Source: Tieghemostelium lacteum (Eukaryota; Evosea; Eumycetozoa; Dictyosteliales; Raperosteliaceae). Taken from it: 64,000 nucleotides of DNA. The notes under the pieces are model-generated. The model was not told the DNA's origin, made no database searches, and saw only the letters and a program-made list of their open reading frames with translations. Of this stretch, positions 37,714 to 49,370 are shown piece by piece. Position numbers and translations under genes: made by a program. Location of the stretch: contig LODT01000022.1 in NCBI GenBank assembly GCA_001606155.1, positions 930,001-994,000 of the forward strand, read 5' to 3'. Within the stretch, counting starts at the first letter, position 1; each line of letters starts with the position of its first letter.

Positions 37714-38120
37714 TTCAAATAAGGTGATATTGTTCTTAAAAGATAACTAAACTAATAATTTTTATTGGTGATGAGAATTAAAAAATTATAAAATATCTTC
37801 AAAAAATCGATTCAAAAGATTATTATTATAAATATCTGTTTTTTTCAAATATTCGTTATTTCCTCCACATTTTATACAATCAATAATAAAGCAATTCAAT
37901 AATCATTGTAAATGATTATAGTAGTTTAATTTCTAATATTAATAACTATTCGCTTGTTTTTGGAATAAAATGAAAGATTGTTTAAAACAGATTCTATTTA
38001 TATCATATGAATCCCAATCTTAATTCATGTATTAGAATGTCTAATAATTTTGGTTGCAAACACTGAGAGCTGCTTACAAAAAATTGATACATCTTAACTA
38101 ACCCTATAATTAATCTTAGA
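37714..38120. promoter_or_regulatory. divergent intergenic region
   Basis: 407 AT-rich bases between the secreted-protein gene and the Gln-rich gene; both promoters are expected here. No gene seen. Confidence 0.35.
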
Positions 38121-38926
38121 ATGAAGAAAATTTTGTGTGATGAAAATGCAAATAATAACTTTTTAAAAAAATTTTCATTAAATTATTGTACACACTTCAG
38201 AATGGTAAGTCTCTTTTAATATTTTAGAGTTGTATTGTAGCACAATTATTAATAATTATCTAGAATGATAAGGAATTTTTTGATGAATTAAACAAATATC
38301 CTGTTAGAAGGGATGAATCTAGTACTGATACACCACAACAAACACAACAACAGACACAACAAACAACACAACCACAGTCACAGTCACAGCCACAGCCACA
38401 ACCACAACCACAACCACAACCACAAAGACAACAACCAGACTTTATGTCACTTTTAGGTAATCTTACAGCAAATTTACAAGTACCACAACAAGGACAAACT
38501 CAACAACAGGGTCAATCACAACCAAATTTTATGGATATACTTTCAAGCCTTGCATCAAATTTAAATATACCACAACAACAAACACAAACACAACAAACAC
38601 AACAAGAAACACAAGAAACACAACAAACACAACAAATACAACAACAACAATCACAACAACAAAATCCATTTGCATCTCTCATGTCATCATTTTTAAATAA
38701 CCCAAATACAGCTAGTACATTATCAAATTTGTTTAATCAAATGCAAAATATGGATGAAGATCATCAAAGTGATATTAGTCAAGATGAAAGTGAGGATGAT
38801 GAAGAGTACAATGACTCTGATATATTTTGGATTAAATTAAAAGAAATTCTACAGAAATATCAGTTACCCAATTCAGTCTATAATAACTTTCTTAAAATAC
38901 ATGTTATAAATTATAATAATCAATAA
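38121..38926 (+). CDS. Gln-rich acidic-tail protein of unknown function
   Basis: Proposed exons 38121..38204 (28 codons, ending RM before a consensus GTAAGT) and 38264..38926, joined in phase 0 to 248 residues; a Met-initiated ORF begins only at 38444. After the junction comes NDKEFFDELNKYPVRRDESS, then Gln/Pro/Thr tracts containing three similar short hydrophobic blocks (PDFMSLLGNLTANL, PNFMDILSSLASNL, NPFASLMSSFLNNP), an acidic stretch, and an amphipathic end (DIFWIKLKEILQKYQ). The repeated F-[MA]-x-[LI]-[LM]-x-x-[LF] blocks look like interaction helices in a disordered chain. Family not recognised; the first exon is less certain than the second. Confidence 0.6.
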
Positions 38927-39058
38927 ATAGATTAGAAATTAAAGATAAAATAGAATAGATATTTATAAAGGGATGGTTGTTGTGGTGTTTTGAAAAATAA
39001 AGTAGGATCCTTTTTTCAAAATTTATTTACACAGAGAGTTTTCAATCCAATTGAAAGT

Positions 39059-39718
39059 TTAGTTTTCAGTTGGTCTGATGATAACAATATCTGGTTGTGG
39101 AACAGAGCAAGCACCTGGAGTTTTACCTGATTCATCATATGGTAACATAATAGCGACTTTAACACCGAGGGTACCTTGTCTGAGGAGAACGTGTCTGACG
39201 GCGAAATCAACCATAACATCTGATGGTTTACCAGATTTGATCATATAACCATCTCTGAATTTCATGGATTTGGCTCTTTGGGCTCTTAATTTACCAGAAA
39301 CGATAACTTCACAACCTTTAGCACCACGGGTCATGATTTGGTGGACAATAGCGTAACAAGCTTTACGAACTGGGAGACCAGCCAATAATTTGAGTTTGAG
39401 TGATTCAGCTTGGGCAACAGCGCAGAGACCACGGTTGTTGATTTTCTCAGCAAAGAGGGCAACAGCACCTTCTTTGAAGGCAAATCTCTTTTGAACCAAT
39501 GAGCAGAGCTCTTGGATTCTACGAGCATTCTCACCAACAACAGCTTGTGGTTTAGAAGCACGGATGATGATTTCAGTTAATCTTGGACTGGATTTAATTT
39601 CAACACCAGCGTAACCTTCATCTTTGGAGAATTCTCTGGTTAAGAGTTCGTTTAATTCAGCGTGGAAGACACCATCGGCGACAAACTTTCTTTTCTTGGA
39701 GATTTGGAGTTGATTCAT
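39059..39718 (-). CDS. rps3: small ribosomal subunit protein uS3 (RPS3)
   Basis: 219 residues, complete, single exon; normal size for eukaryotic uS3. Starts [20 protein letters not shown]; the KH domain follows ([20 protein letters not shown]), then [52 protein letters not shown] and a C-terminal [14 protein letters not shown]. Part of the mRNA entry site of the 40S subunit. Codons are C-ending, as expected for high expression. It is convergent with the Gln-rich gene. Confidence 0.96.
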   Translation of the reverse strand: MNQLQISKKRKFVADGVFHAELNELLTREFSKDEGYAGVEIKSSPRLTEIIIRASKPQAVVGENARRIQELCSLVQKRFAFKEGAVALFAEKINNRGLCAVAQAESLKLKLLAGLPVRKACYAIVHQIMTRGAKGCEVIVSGKLRAQRAKSMKFRDGYMIKSGKPSDVMVDFAVRHVLLRQGTLGVKVAIMLPYDESGKTPGACSVPQPDIVIIRPTEN

Positions 39719-39935
39719 TTCTTATTGACTTTGAACTGAGTTGCTAAAAAAGAGACTGATTAAAAATTTTTTTTTGCGATAATGGTTTGTCAAAAAAAAA
39801 AAAATTCATTTTTATGTAAGAGGAAATACAAATTTTTTACAAAACCGAACGAAGAAAATTTTGAGAAATAAGAGAAAAATATTAGTTATATTGATAAGTT
39901 TTTAGTTGATAATTATAAAGACTTACAATGAAGAT

Positions 39936-41135
39936 TTAAGATAATTGAAAATTATAGGATTTTTGACTGATTGGACAAGTAAAGGAAAGTTGATTGGCTA
40001 TGAGACCTATCATTTTTGGATTGGTATAGGAGGTTGATGGTGGTGAGGGTTTGGTGTTGATGTTTAGTAGTAGGTTTTGTAGAGTTTTACCTCCGTACAT
40101 TATGTCAGAGAGAATTGGAAATCCTATTTGTGAGAGTTGGGTTCTTATTTGATGTGTTCTACCAGTTATCAATTCAATTTCTACTACTTTAAATGATAGG
40201 ATTTTGGATCTTGATCGATAGGAACCTTTACCTATCATATCAGTAGTAACTTGTGATTTTAATAGATCAATATCATAGTCATTCATTTGATCTGATAGTG
40301 AGAATATAAATGATTGTTCTTCTACTTTTTTAATATCTAATATACATTCTAACCAATTATCACCTAATTTTTCTAAACTTAATTCTTTTGGGCTGGAATC
40401 TGTATTATTCATCCAATGTCTTAATATACCAGTTTCAATAGTTAAATTTATATTATCATCTGTTATTGGTAAATATGCCTATTTTAAAATTATAATATTA
40501 GATATTCCGATATATATATTATAAATCTAAATGATGAGATTTACTTTATAAATCTTAGATATATTATTTCTAGATCTAAGAACTTGATTGAATTTTGAAA
40601 CATAGGAATGATCTTTAATTATAATTGCCAAACCTCTAGTTGGACTATCTAATCTATGTGGATTATAAAGTTTAATAGCATTATTATATTTCTGAGTTTG
40701 AATATAATATGTAAGATTATTATGTAGATTATCAATCAAAGGTCCTAAATTCACACCATGTGGTTTATCAACAATAATAAATTGATCATTTTCAAACTTT
40801 ATAATATCATCATCCAATGATAATTTGTAAACATGTGACATGTCATAAACTCTAGGCGAATAGAATATCTTTATCAATGAACCTTCTGGTAACTGTTGAT
40901 CTTCTTTTGCCCTCACCGGTAATGGCATAGTGCTTTTCCATCTACCACCTTCAGGTTTCTCTCTAATATAAACAGAACCACTGCAAATCAATCTCTTTAC
41001 ATGTTTCTCTAAACTTCCATCCAAATCCTTAAAATTCAAATACTCCACTATAGACTTTGAAATTGACCAACCATCCTTTTTCGTCAATAAATAAATTGGT
41101 TGAAATATTCTTTGATAGAGTTTCAATTGATTCAT
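39936..41135 (-). CDS. RluA-family RNA pseudouridine synthase
   Basis: Exons 40545..41135 and 39936..40478 (66-base intron) join as ISKIYK|AYLPITDDN, giving 377 residues. Isomerises uridine to pseudouridine in rRNA, tRNA or mRNA. An S4-like N-terminal part (VKRLICSGSVYIREKPEGG) precedes the catalytic motif HRLDSPTRGLAI with the essential Asp, followed after the junction by ELITGRTHQIRTQLSQIGFP, which carries the conserved RTHQIR. All core motifs are present, so it is likely active. The target RNA cannot be told. No obvious mitochondrial presequence, although the N-terminus is weakly basic. Confidence 0.88.
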
Positions 41136-41255
41136 ACTCTTTTCAACCCACTTTTGTCCCTAAAACACCCTAAAACGACAAATGGTTTTTACAAAAATAA
41201 ATGGAAATAAAAACTTTAAGTTTTGATACTTTATAAATATACTTTTATATATAAT

Positions 41256-44147
41256 TTATTTTTTAGATAGAGATCTTTTAGTAAGTTGTTCTCTATGACC
41301 AGTACGTAGTTCTCTGATGTTTACTTCATCTTCACCATCTACCATTGTTTTAGTTGACTTTTTTGATTTCTTTTTATTCATATTTTTTGCAGCTAGTAAT
41401 TGTTGTTTTTTTAGTTCTGCAGCTTTTAATTTCTCGTTATATATGTTCTCTTGAATTCTGTCAGTTGACAATACTGTTATATTCTTTGGAATTCTCTTTT
41501 GTCTTTCTTTTTCTTTAGTCTTTCTAATCTTTTCTCTTTTCTCTAAAAGATCTTTATGTTTTTTGGCAACTTCTTGTAGTTTCTTTACTTGTTCAACTTC
41601 CTCTTGAGCTCTAGTTTTACTCTGACTAATTGATTTCAAAACATCCATTGGCAATCCATTTATTTCCACATGGTTTCCATTACCATTAGGAACCTCACCA
41701 TCTTTTTGTGCTTTAATCAACTGATCTTTAACCTTCTTATTCTTTGATGCTGATACCTTAGATTTTGTACTTTCTTCACTTTCACTCTTTGGTTGACTAG
41801 TAGTAATTGGTTCACTAGCTTCTTTTTGTAGTTTAGATTTCTTGTCATTTCCCTTCTTAGTTTTGGCAGCACTACTTTGAGCAGTCACAACTTGAGCTAC
41901 CTTAGTAACTACTGGTTTTGCTTTAACTTCATTTGCAATTGAAGTCATAGTCTTCTTTTGTTTTGGATTTTTAACTGATTTTGACTCACTTTTAGTAGGT
42001 TCAGTATTATCAATCATTACAAATTCATTAATAAGATCATCATCATCTTGAGTGGTCACTTCTTTTAGTGGTGTTTTAGATTTTGGAGTTTGTTGTTTAA
42101 CTGGTGTTTTTTCTTTTTCTTGGACAAAATTCATTGGTTCAATTTCATCATCACTTACATCATCTTGTTGTTGCTCAACAACAGGTACTTTAGCAGGTGT
42201 TTTAGCTTTCTTTACAGATTCAGGTTGTTGTGGTACAACTGATGATTTAGCAGGTGTTTTAGATTTCTTTACAGATTCAGGTTGACTAACAATAGGAGTC
42301 TTAATTGGAGTTTGTTGTGGTACTGATTTTGCTGGAGTTTTTGGTTTATCAATAGTCATTGGAACTTGTTCTTCATCTTCACTACTGCTTTCTTCTTCCT
42401 CTACCTCTTCTTGTTTTTGTTGTTGAATTTGAACTTTAGCAGGAGTTTTGGATTTCTTTACAGATTCAGGTTGTTGTGGTACTGATTTAACTGGTGTTTT
42501 AGTATTTTCAATAACCATTGGAACTTGTTCTTCATCTTCACTACTGCTTTCTTCTTCTTCTTGTTGTTGTTGGTGTGGTTGAACTTTAGCAGGAGTTTTA
42601 GATTTCATTACAGATTCAGGTTGTTGAGGAACAATTGGAGATTTAACTGGAGTTTGTGAAGACAGTGGTAGTGATTTAGCTGGTGTTTTGGATTTTTTAG
42701 TTGACTCTGGCTGTGGTGGAACTTGTTGTTGTTTAGCAGGTGTTTTTGGTTTCTCTTGTTCAATATTCATAGATTCCATAGTTTGTTCATCATCACTGCT
42801 GCTCTCTTCTTGAATTTGTTGTTGTTGTTTGGCTGGTGTTTTTGATTTTTTAGTTGATTCAGGTAGCGGAGTGGTAATTCTAACTTGTTTCTTTTCAGAT
42901 GGAGTTTTCATTGGAGTTGCTTTAATTGGTGTTTGTTTAACTGGTGTTTTGGATTTTACTTCAACTACTGGTTCTTCGACCTCATCCTCTTGTTGAACAA
43001 CAGTTTTAACTGGAGTTTTAGATGGAGTTTTAATTGGGGTCTTAGTTGGTGTTTTTGATTTATTTTCAACAACAGGTTCATTCTCTTCTTCTTGTTGAAC
43101 TGTATTTTTAGATGGAGTTTTAACTGGGGTTTTAGTTGGTGTTTTAGTTGGTGTTTTGGTTGGAGTTTTGGATTTAACTTCAACATCAACCATTGGTTCA
43201 TCAGATTGCTCTGAAACTACAGGAGTCTCTTTAGTTGGAGTTTTAGTTGGAGTTTTAACTGGAGTTTTAGTTGGAGTTTTGGATTTAACTTCAACGTCAA
43301 TCATTGGTTCATTAGAATCCTTTTCTGGAGTTTTGGATGGAGTTTTTGGTTTTTCTGGTTGTAGTGGTGTTTCTTGAATTTCATTTTCATTATCATCAAC
43401 TGTTATATTTGGTGATTTTGCAACTACTTTCTTTGGAGTCACTGCTTTTAATGGAGTTTTAGCAACAGTGACTTTGGATGGAGTTTTTGATGGAGTTTTT
43501 GCAGCGGATTTTGCTAACCTTTTAGGTAGTGGTTGTTCTTCTTCCTCTGAATCACTGCTGTCAAATGTTTGAACCATTGGTGTCAATACTCTTTTAGCTG
43601 ATTTTGGGGTAATTGCACTAACTGGTTTCACAGGTACAGTTTTAACTGGTGTTTTATATATTTCTGTTTCCTCCTGTTGTTGTTGCTGTTGTTGTTGCTG
43701 TTGTTTTTCATCTTGTTGTTTTAAGATTGATTTCTTTACATTATCTATTAGTTCTTGAGTGTCAAAGTTATCAATTGTCTGTTCTGGTTTTGGTTGTTGT
43801 GGTACTTCTGCTTTTTGTTCTTGTTGTTTTGGTTCTTCAGAAACAGCAGGTTTCTTTTTAATTCTTCTACTTAGTGGTACAGGTTTAGGTGGAACGGTTT
43901 CCTGTACTACTGGTGTTTGTGGATATGATGTTGTTGTAGCTGCAGTCTTTGCAGATGCTTTAGCAGCGGGTTTTGCAACTACTATTTTTGGTTGTTGTTC
44001 TTGTTCACCCTCTGATGAATCTGAAGAGATATCAGCCTCAATAGCTTTAGTCAAAACTCTCTTTTTTGATGGAGTTTGAATATTCATCATCTGTTTTAAA
44101 TCTACAGTACCAAGTCTCTTGACTTTTGATTTATCTAAAGTACTCAT
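41256..44147 (-). CDS. KTP-repeat acidic/basic nuclear protein, Nopp140/treacle-like
   Basis: 963 residues from the ATG at 44147 (a longer frame starts with GTG and is not used). Low complexity but ordered: a duplicated SxKRVLT...DSSDSE motif near the N-terminus, then dozens of [S/K]-K-T-P-x-K units. In the second half repeated cassettes run PESVKKSKTPAK, Gln, then EEESSSEDEEQ. Alternating basic Lys-Thr-Pro and acidic Ser clusters suggest CK2 and proline-directed phosphorylation, as in Nopp140 and treacle. The C-terminal 150 residues form a basic coiled coil (VEQVKKLQEVAKKHKDLLEK) and end KRSLSKK. The SRP40 C-terminal domain is not seen, so homology to Nopp140 is not shown. Confidence 0.72.
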   Translation of the reverse strand: MSTLDKSKVKRLGTVDLKQMMNIQTPSKKRVLTKAIEADISSDSSEGEQEQQPKIVVAKPAAKASAKTAATTTSYPQTPVVQETVPPKPVPLSRRIKKKPAVSEEPKQQEQKAEVPQQPKPEQTIDNFDTQELIDNVKKSILKQQDEKQQQQQQQQQQEETEIYKTPVKTVPVKPVSAITPKSAKRVLTPMVQTFDSSDSEEEEQPLPKRLAKSAAKTPSKTPSKVTVAKTPLKAVTPKKVVAKSPNITVDDNENEIQETPLQPEKPKTPSKTPEKDSNEPMIDVEVKSKTPTKTPVKTPTKTPTKETPVVSEQSDEPMVDVEVKSKTPTKTPTKTPTKTPVKTPSKNTVQQEEENEPVVENKSKTPTKTPIKTPSKTPVKTVVQQEDEVEEPVVEVKSKTPVKQTPIKATPMKTPSEKKQVRITTPLPESTKKSKTPAKQQQQIQEESSSDDEQTMESMNIEQEKPKTPAKQQQVPPQPESTKKSKTPAKSLPLSSQTPVKSPIVPQQPESVMKSKTPAKVQPHQQQQEEEESSSEDEEQVPMVIENTKTPVKSVPQQPESVKKSKTPAKVQIQQQKQEEVEEEESSSEDEEQVPMTIDKPKTPAKSVPQQTPIKTPIVSQPESVKKSKTPAKSSVVPQQPESVKKAKTPAKVPVVEQQQDDVSDDEIEPMNFVQEKEKTPVKQQTPKSKTPLKEVTTQDDDDLINEFVMIDNTEPTKSESKSVKNPKQKKTMTSIANEVKAKPVVTKVAQVVTAQSSAAKTKKGNDKKSKLQKEASEPITTSQPKSESEESTKSKVSASKNKKVKDQLIKAQKDGEVPNGNGNHVEINGLPMDVLKSISQSKTRAQEEVEQVKKLQEVAKKHKDLLEKREKIRKTKEKERQKRIPKNITVLSTDRIQENIYNEKLKAAELKKQQLLAAKNMNKKKSKKSTKTMVDGEDEVNIRELRTGHREQLTKRSLSKK

Positions 44148-44455
44148 TAATGTAATTGCACCCACCGAAATCAGATTTAAATAATAATGTAAGTTTTTTT
44201 TTTTTTTTATTTATCGACTCGTTTTTTAAAAAGCGCGCATCTTCATATAAATCAAAGATAAGATTAAGAGTAAACCAGTATTCATAAACCATGCGAATAT
44301 TATTAAAAATGTGACATAATTTACTTTAATTCAATTCATCTCAATTTTAAATTAAAAACGAAAAGGGGTTAGACTTAATTTTAAAATATAACAATTGTGT
44401 AATCGTGTTGATTTTACTCCAAAAATGTATTGAAATGAGCTCAAAATTTGTTTTA

Positions 44456-44497
<42 letters not shown>

Positions 44498-44717
44498 GTT
44501 CAAACAAACTTCATCACTTTGGAGGTAATTCTTTTTAAAGAAGAAAACAAAAGAAAAAAGTAATCGAATTTATAAGACATTTGTCAATTATAACACGATC
44601 TTTTTTTAACTTTGTTTTTCTTGTATTATTTATATAACTTAATTAAATCAGATATAGATGAATTTTAAGAAAAGGAATAAGAATAACAACTATATATAAC
44701 AAACAAGTAAACTAAAA
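44148..44717. promoter_or_regulatory. divergent promoter region, KTP-repeat protein / ogdh
   Basis: 570 bases with a run of 33 T at 44461-44493 and a rare GCGCGC near 44232. Nucleosome-excluding T-runs are common in dictyostelid promoters. No gene seen. Confidence 0.4.
44461..44493 (+). repeat. T33 homopolymer
   Basis: 33 consecutive T within the divergent promoter upstream of ogdh. Confidence 0.95.
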
Positions 44718-47700
44718 ATGATTTCATTACAATCCATATTAAGAAAATCAATATCTAAAACCATTTTAAATAGTGGTAGACTAAATATCAATACTCTTTG
44801 CAAAGGAGGTCACTCAACTTCACCATTTCTCATTAGAAATTACTCAACTAGCAACAATAATCCACTAAATCAACCAAAATCCAAAAAGGAACTATCAGAG
44901 TCATTTCTAGATGGTACCTCTGCAGTCTATGTTGAGGATATGTACCAGTCTTGGAAAAAAGATCCAACTTCTGTACATCAAAGTTGGTCCTCCTTTTTCA
45001 ACAGCTCAGATAATGGTGCTAGAGTAGGTGAAGCTTACATGTCACCACCAACACTCGGTACCTCACAAGCAACCAAAGCAGAACCATCCACATCAGTATG
45101 TATAAACTCATTCACACTCACTTTCTAATTGAATACCATCGAAACTTAAAGGGGGAAGAAGGTTTTTGTAAAAAAAATTTTTGTTCACAACACACTCACA
45201 AAAAAATTAAAAAAAATCCTGGTATTAATAATGAATTTTAAAACTTTAATTTAACAGTCAGATACTCGTCAGAATGTAAGTGACAGTATGAAATTGTTAC
45301 TTTTGATTAGAGCCTATCAGGTTAGAGGTCATATAGTGGCAACTTTGGATCCATTGAATTTGGCCAATAAACAGGAACCACCTGAATTGAATCCATCCAA
45401 ATATGGATTTACAGATGCTGACATGGACAGACAAATCTATGTTGGAGACAGTTTAATTTCAGGATTCTTGACTAACAATGCCCCAGTGACAACACTGAGA
45501 CAGGTACTGACAAGACTGAAGCAAACCTATTGTGGTAATATCGGTGTGGAATATATGCACATTCAAGATCGTGAAATGTGTGATTGGATTAGAGAGAAAT
45601 TTGAAACACCAGAGGCACATCAAATCTCAAAAGAAGAGAAAATCAAGATTTTAGAGAGACTCTCTTGGGCAGAGCAATTTGAGGGCTTTTTGCAATTGAA
45701 ATACAAAACCAAAAAGAGATTTGGTGTCGATGGTTGTGAATCTCTGATTCCTGGTATGAAAGGTCTCATTGATCATGCTGCAGATTGTGGAGTAAATTCC
45801 ATTGTTATGGGTATGCCACACAGAGGTCGTTTGAATGTTTTGGCTAATGTCGTCAGAAAACCACTTCCAGCCATCTTTAATGAATTCAATGGTGGTGTCA
45901 TCTCAATGGAAGGTGAATATTCAGGAACTGGTGATGTTAAGTATCATTTAGGTACCAGTTATGACCGTGTTACTAGCACTGGAAAGAAAGTCCATCTCTC
46001 ATTGGTTGCCAATCCTTCTCATTTAGAGGCTGTAAATCCAGTTGTTGAAGGTAAAGTACGTGCTAAACAACACTACTCTAATGATGCCAATCAAGATAAG
46101 ACCTTGGCAATTACATTACATGGTGATGCCTCTGTTGCTGGCCAAGGTATTGTCTATGAGACTTTACATTTGATGAAACTACAAAACTACTCTACTGGTG
46201 GTACAATTCACATTGTTGTCAATAACCAAATTGGGTTCACTACTAATCCAAGTTCTAGTAGATCTTCAGAGTATTGCACTGATGTTGCCAAGACTGTAGA
46301 TAGTCCTGTATTACATGTCAATGGAGACGATGTAGAGGCTGTTGTAAGAGTTTGTAAATTAGCCTCAGAATGGAGACAGAAATTCAAGAGAGATATCTTT
46401 ATTGATATTGTTTGCTATCGTCTAAGAGGACACAATGAAGGTGATGAACCAAACTTTACCCAACCAATCATGTATCAAGCCATCAAGAAACAGACTCCAG
46501 TCATTCAGAAATACAGTCAACAACTCATCAAGGAAGGTGTTGTAACTCAAGAACAATATCTCCAAATGAAGAACATTATTCATGAAGCCTATGAAAAAGG
46601 TTTCCAAGAAGGTATTAAATATCAACCAAAAGTTACTGATTGGTTAGAATCTAAATGGGAGGGTATTAAAGCTCCAATTCAACAAGGTTCCATTAAGAAG
46701 ACTGGTCTATCTGAACCAGAAATTCAGTTACTTGGAAAAGCTATCTATGCAGAACCAGAGAACTTTGAAGTTCATGAAAAAATCAGAAAACTCCTTCTTT
46801 CCAAAAAGAAAATGTTTGAAACTGGTACTGGATTTGATTGGGCCACTGCTGAAGCTTTGGCATTTTCATCATTGCTCACTGAAGGTTACCATGTTCGTCT
46901 ATCTGGACAAGATGTTGAAAGAGGTACATTCTCTCATAGACATGCAGTTTTACACGACCAAAAGACTGATGCAGTATATAGCCCACTAAAGAATCTTGAG
47001 AAACTTACTGGTAAACAACAAGCTGAATTCACAGTTTGCAACAGTAATCTTTCAGAGTTTGGTGTACTGGGGTTCGAATTGGGATACAGTTTAGAGTCAC
47101 CAAAGGCATTGGTATTGTGGGAAGCTCAATTTGGAGATTTCTCCAATGGTGCACAGGTTATTATCGATCAATTCTTGTCCAGTGGTGAACAAAAATGGAT
47201 GAGACAATCTGGTCTCACCATGTTATTACCACATGGTTATGATGGTGCCGGTCCAGAACACAGCAGTTGTCGTCTAGAAAGATACCTGCAGCTGTGTGAT
47301 TCTGATCCAAATAAAATGCCACCAAAAGCCGATGCAGAATGTAAACAAATTCAACACTCTAACTGGCAGGTAATCTATTGTACAACTCCAGCAAACTATT
47401 TCCATGCCCTCAGAAGACAAATCATGAGAGACTTTAGAAAACCACTCATTGTTGCTGTCTCTAAATTATTATTAAAATACAGTAAAGCTCAATCATCGAT
47501 CAAAGATTTTATGTCTCAAGGTTTCCAAAGATTGATTCCAGAGGTTGAACCAGAGGCTATCAACTCTCCAGACAAAATCCAGAGACTTATTTTCTGTTCT
47601 GGTCAAGTCTATTATGGTATTCAAGAGTCTAGAGAAGCTCAGAAAATTAAAGATACTGCCATTGTTAGAGTTGAACAACTGCATCCATTCCCATTCGATT

Positions 47701-47951
47701 TGGTACAAGAACAAATGAAACTCTACCCCAATGCCAAGGTCATTTGGTGTCAAGAAGAACCAATGAATATGGGTGCTTGGACTTTTGTATATCCCTATTT
47801 CAATACTGTTTTCAAATCTCTTTCACGTCCTTTCGATTTAACCTATGCTGGTAGACCTTCTTCTGCTTCTCCAGCTGTAGCCTCTGAAACTCTTCACGTT
47901 TTACAAAAAGATAATCTAATTGCTGAAGCTCTCGGAACAAAGAAAAAATAA
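44718..47951 (+). CDS. ogdh: 2-oxoglutarate dehydrogenase E1 component, mitochondrial
   Basis: TCA-cycle enzyme: thiamine-diphosphate decarboxylase of the 2-oxoglutarate dehydrogenase complex. Exons 44718..45095 and 45258..47951 (162-base intron) join as AEPSTS|SDTRQNVSDSMKLL, giving 1,023 residues, the usual length. The basic, Ser-rich first 40 residues (MISLQSILRKSISKTILNSG) form the mitochondrial presequence. Landmarks: FLDGTSAVYVEDMYQSWKKD, RAYQVRGHIVATLDPL, MGMPHRGRLNVLANV, HGDASVAGQGIVYET, NNQIGFTTNP, SGQDVERGTFSHRHAVLHDQ and HGYDGAGPEHSSCRLERYLQ. All active-site His residues that I can identify are present. Confidence 0.97.
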
Positions 47952-48065
47952 AATATTTTCTTAAAGATCCTCTTCGCCCACAAACAAAAGGTCTTTAAAG
48001 TTATAAAATAAATTAAAATAATAATAAAAATAAACTCTAAATTTTTTATTTATATATACAATTTA

Positions 48066-48377
48066 TTATTTATTCTTTAAAGGTAGATTTGTATTAGTGA
48101 ACTGTAATTGGTTTTTGATAGGAACATTTAATGATGAAGGTATAGATGAAAAGAGGTGTGGAAAAGAATTTTCTCCAAACTTAGGGATGTAATTAGCAAA
48201 AATGGATGAAAAGACTCCAACCCTGTAATATTGAATATTATTAACTCTTGAATATTTCTTTTGTGTTTCTACTTTATCATATAACAATTTCTTTATTAAT
48301 ATAGTGAGATTATTGATTTTTTTTAAAACCACTTCCATTAGAAATACAACTTTTATACCAATACAATGAAAAACCAT
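48066..48377 (-). CDS. hypothetical small protein
   Basis: About 103 residues; alternative ATG at 48338 gives 90 (MEVVLKKINNLTILIKKLLY). The second half (RVGVFSSIFANYIPKFGENS, FPHLFSSIPSSLNVPI) uses C-ending codons and lacks low complexity, which suggests real coding sequence. The first half is AT-rich. An ATTACAG|GG acceptor-like site before RVGVF leaves open that the first half is intron and an upstream exon is missed. No family recognised. Convergent with ogdh. Confidence 0.38.
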   Translation of the reverse strand: MVFHCIGIKVVFLMEVVLKKINNLTILIKKLLYDKVETQKKYSRVNNIQYYRVGVFSSIFANYIPKFGENSFPHLFSSIPSSLNVPIKNQLQFTNTNLPLKNK

Positions 48378-48459
48378 CAACCGAACACCAATGCCAAAAA
48401 TGGTGGTTTCTCATCTATGATCATGTACTGATAGTCACCAAAACAAGACTAGTCATGAT

Positions 48460-48830
48460 TATTGTTCAAAATTTAAAAAGAAAATGTTTTGAGGAGACAA
48501 TTGTATCTTGTGCAAGTACTGCCTCAAAAATGGTTACAAAGATAAATAAAATATTAATTGAAACTATGAACTCTTTAATATTTCCCTATTGACTAACACT
48601 CAAAGTTTATTACTTGCAATTCAATCAATATTATTTGATAAAATTTTTTAATTACAAGAATTAATAGATTCCATGACCCATTGAAATGAAGAAACAAATT
48701 ATGTATTTTCTTGATTTAATTCATTAAACTCCTTATTGAAGTCAATCCAATTATATTGGCCAAAAGTGTCTTAAATAAATGAAATAATTGAATCCAGTTC
48801 TAAATGAAAAATAATTGGGTAAAAGATAGA
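48460..48830 (-). pseudogene. possible decayed gene remnant
   Basis: The minus strand contains coding-like pieces (DTFGQYNWIDFNKEFNELNQ, then FVSSFQWVMESINSCN) broken by stops. The Phe-x-W-V pattern recalls the large dictyostelid ankyrin-repeat and F-box families, but too little is left to assign it. The rest of 48378-49032 is AT-rich and without a gene. Confidence 0.25.
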
Positions 48831-49032
48831 ATATTCAGACTTAATTAAATCCATTATCATATAAAAAAGACAATTTTTTTCTTTATTAAATGATTAAATA
48901 TAAAAATATGAATTTATTATATTTAAATTATTATTAGAATTCTCTAAATTATATTGGGATACTAGATTTTTGCCGATAAGTGCTTTACAGAAGTTTTCAT
49001 TATTATATTAAATTATTATTGATTTTTAATTA

Positions 49033-49188
49033 TTAATTTATGTATACAACGAGGTATTTATCTGCAACATTAAATACAGCATCAATTTCACCTTCACTTT
49101 CAGTTTCAGTGGCCGTGTTAATCGAGTCAATTACTGAAATCAATAAAAATACTACTAGTAAGACTATTAAAAAATAAAGTATTTTCAT
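49033..49188 (-). CDS. 51-residue putative secreted peptide
   Basis: A short ORF with a textbook signal sequence (MKILYFLIVLLVVFLLISVI) followed by 29 residues, DSINTATETESEGEIDAVFN and a hydrophobic end VADKYLVVYIN. Codons in the mature part include C-ending ones and GC-rich triplets unlike the flanks. It may be a free peptide or the first exon of a longer gene. No family recognised. Confidence 0.35.
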   Translation of the reverse strand: MKILYFLIVLLVVFLLISVIDSINTATETESEGEIDAVFNVADKYLVVYIN

Positions 49189-49370
49189 TATCTATTTTAC
49201 TTTATAATATTTTGTTAATTTTTTAAACATTTTTTTTTTTATATTTTAAAATTAAATATAATTTACAATTTCTTTGAAATAAAAATAATAGATATTAAGT
49301 TGACAAAATATTATATCTTACAACTTTTTTTATTTTTAAAAGACAAAGAGTTTTTTATTGACAAATAATA

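Noticed and set aside
44226-44240. GCGCGC island near the KTP-repeat gene (and ACGCGC near 15627)
   Set aside because: Possible E2F/MCB-like sites, but single short matches without flanking consensus; too weak to report.
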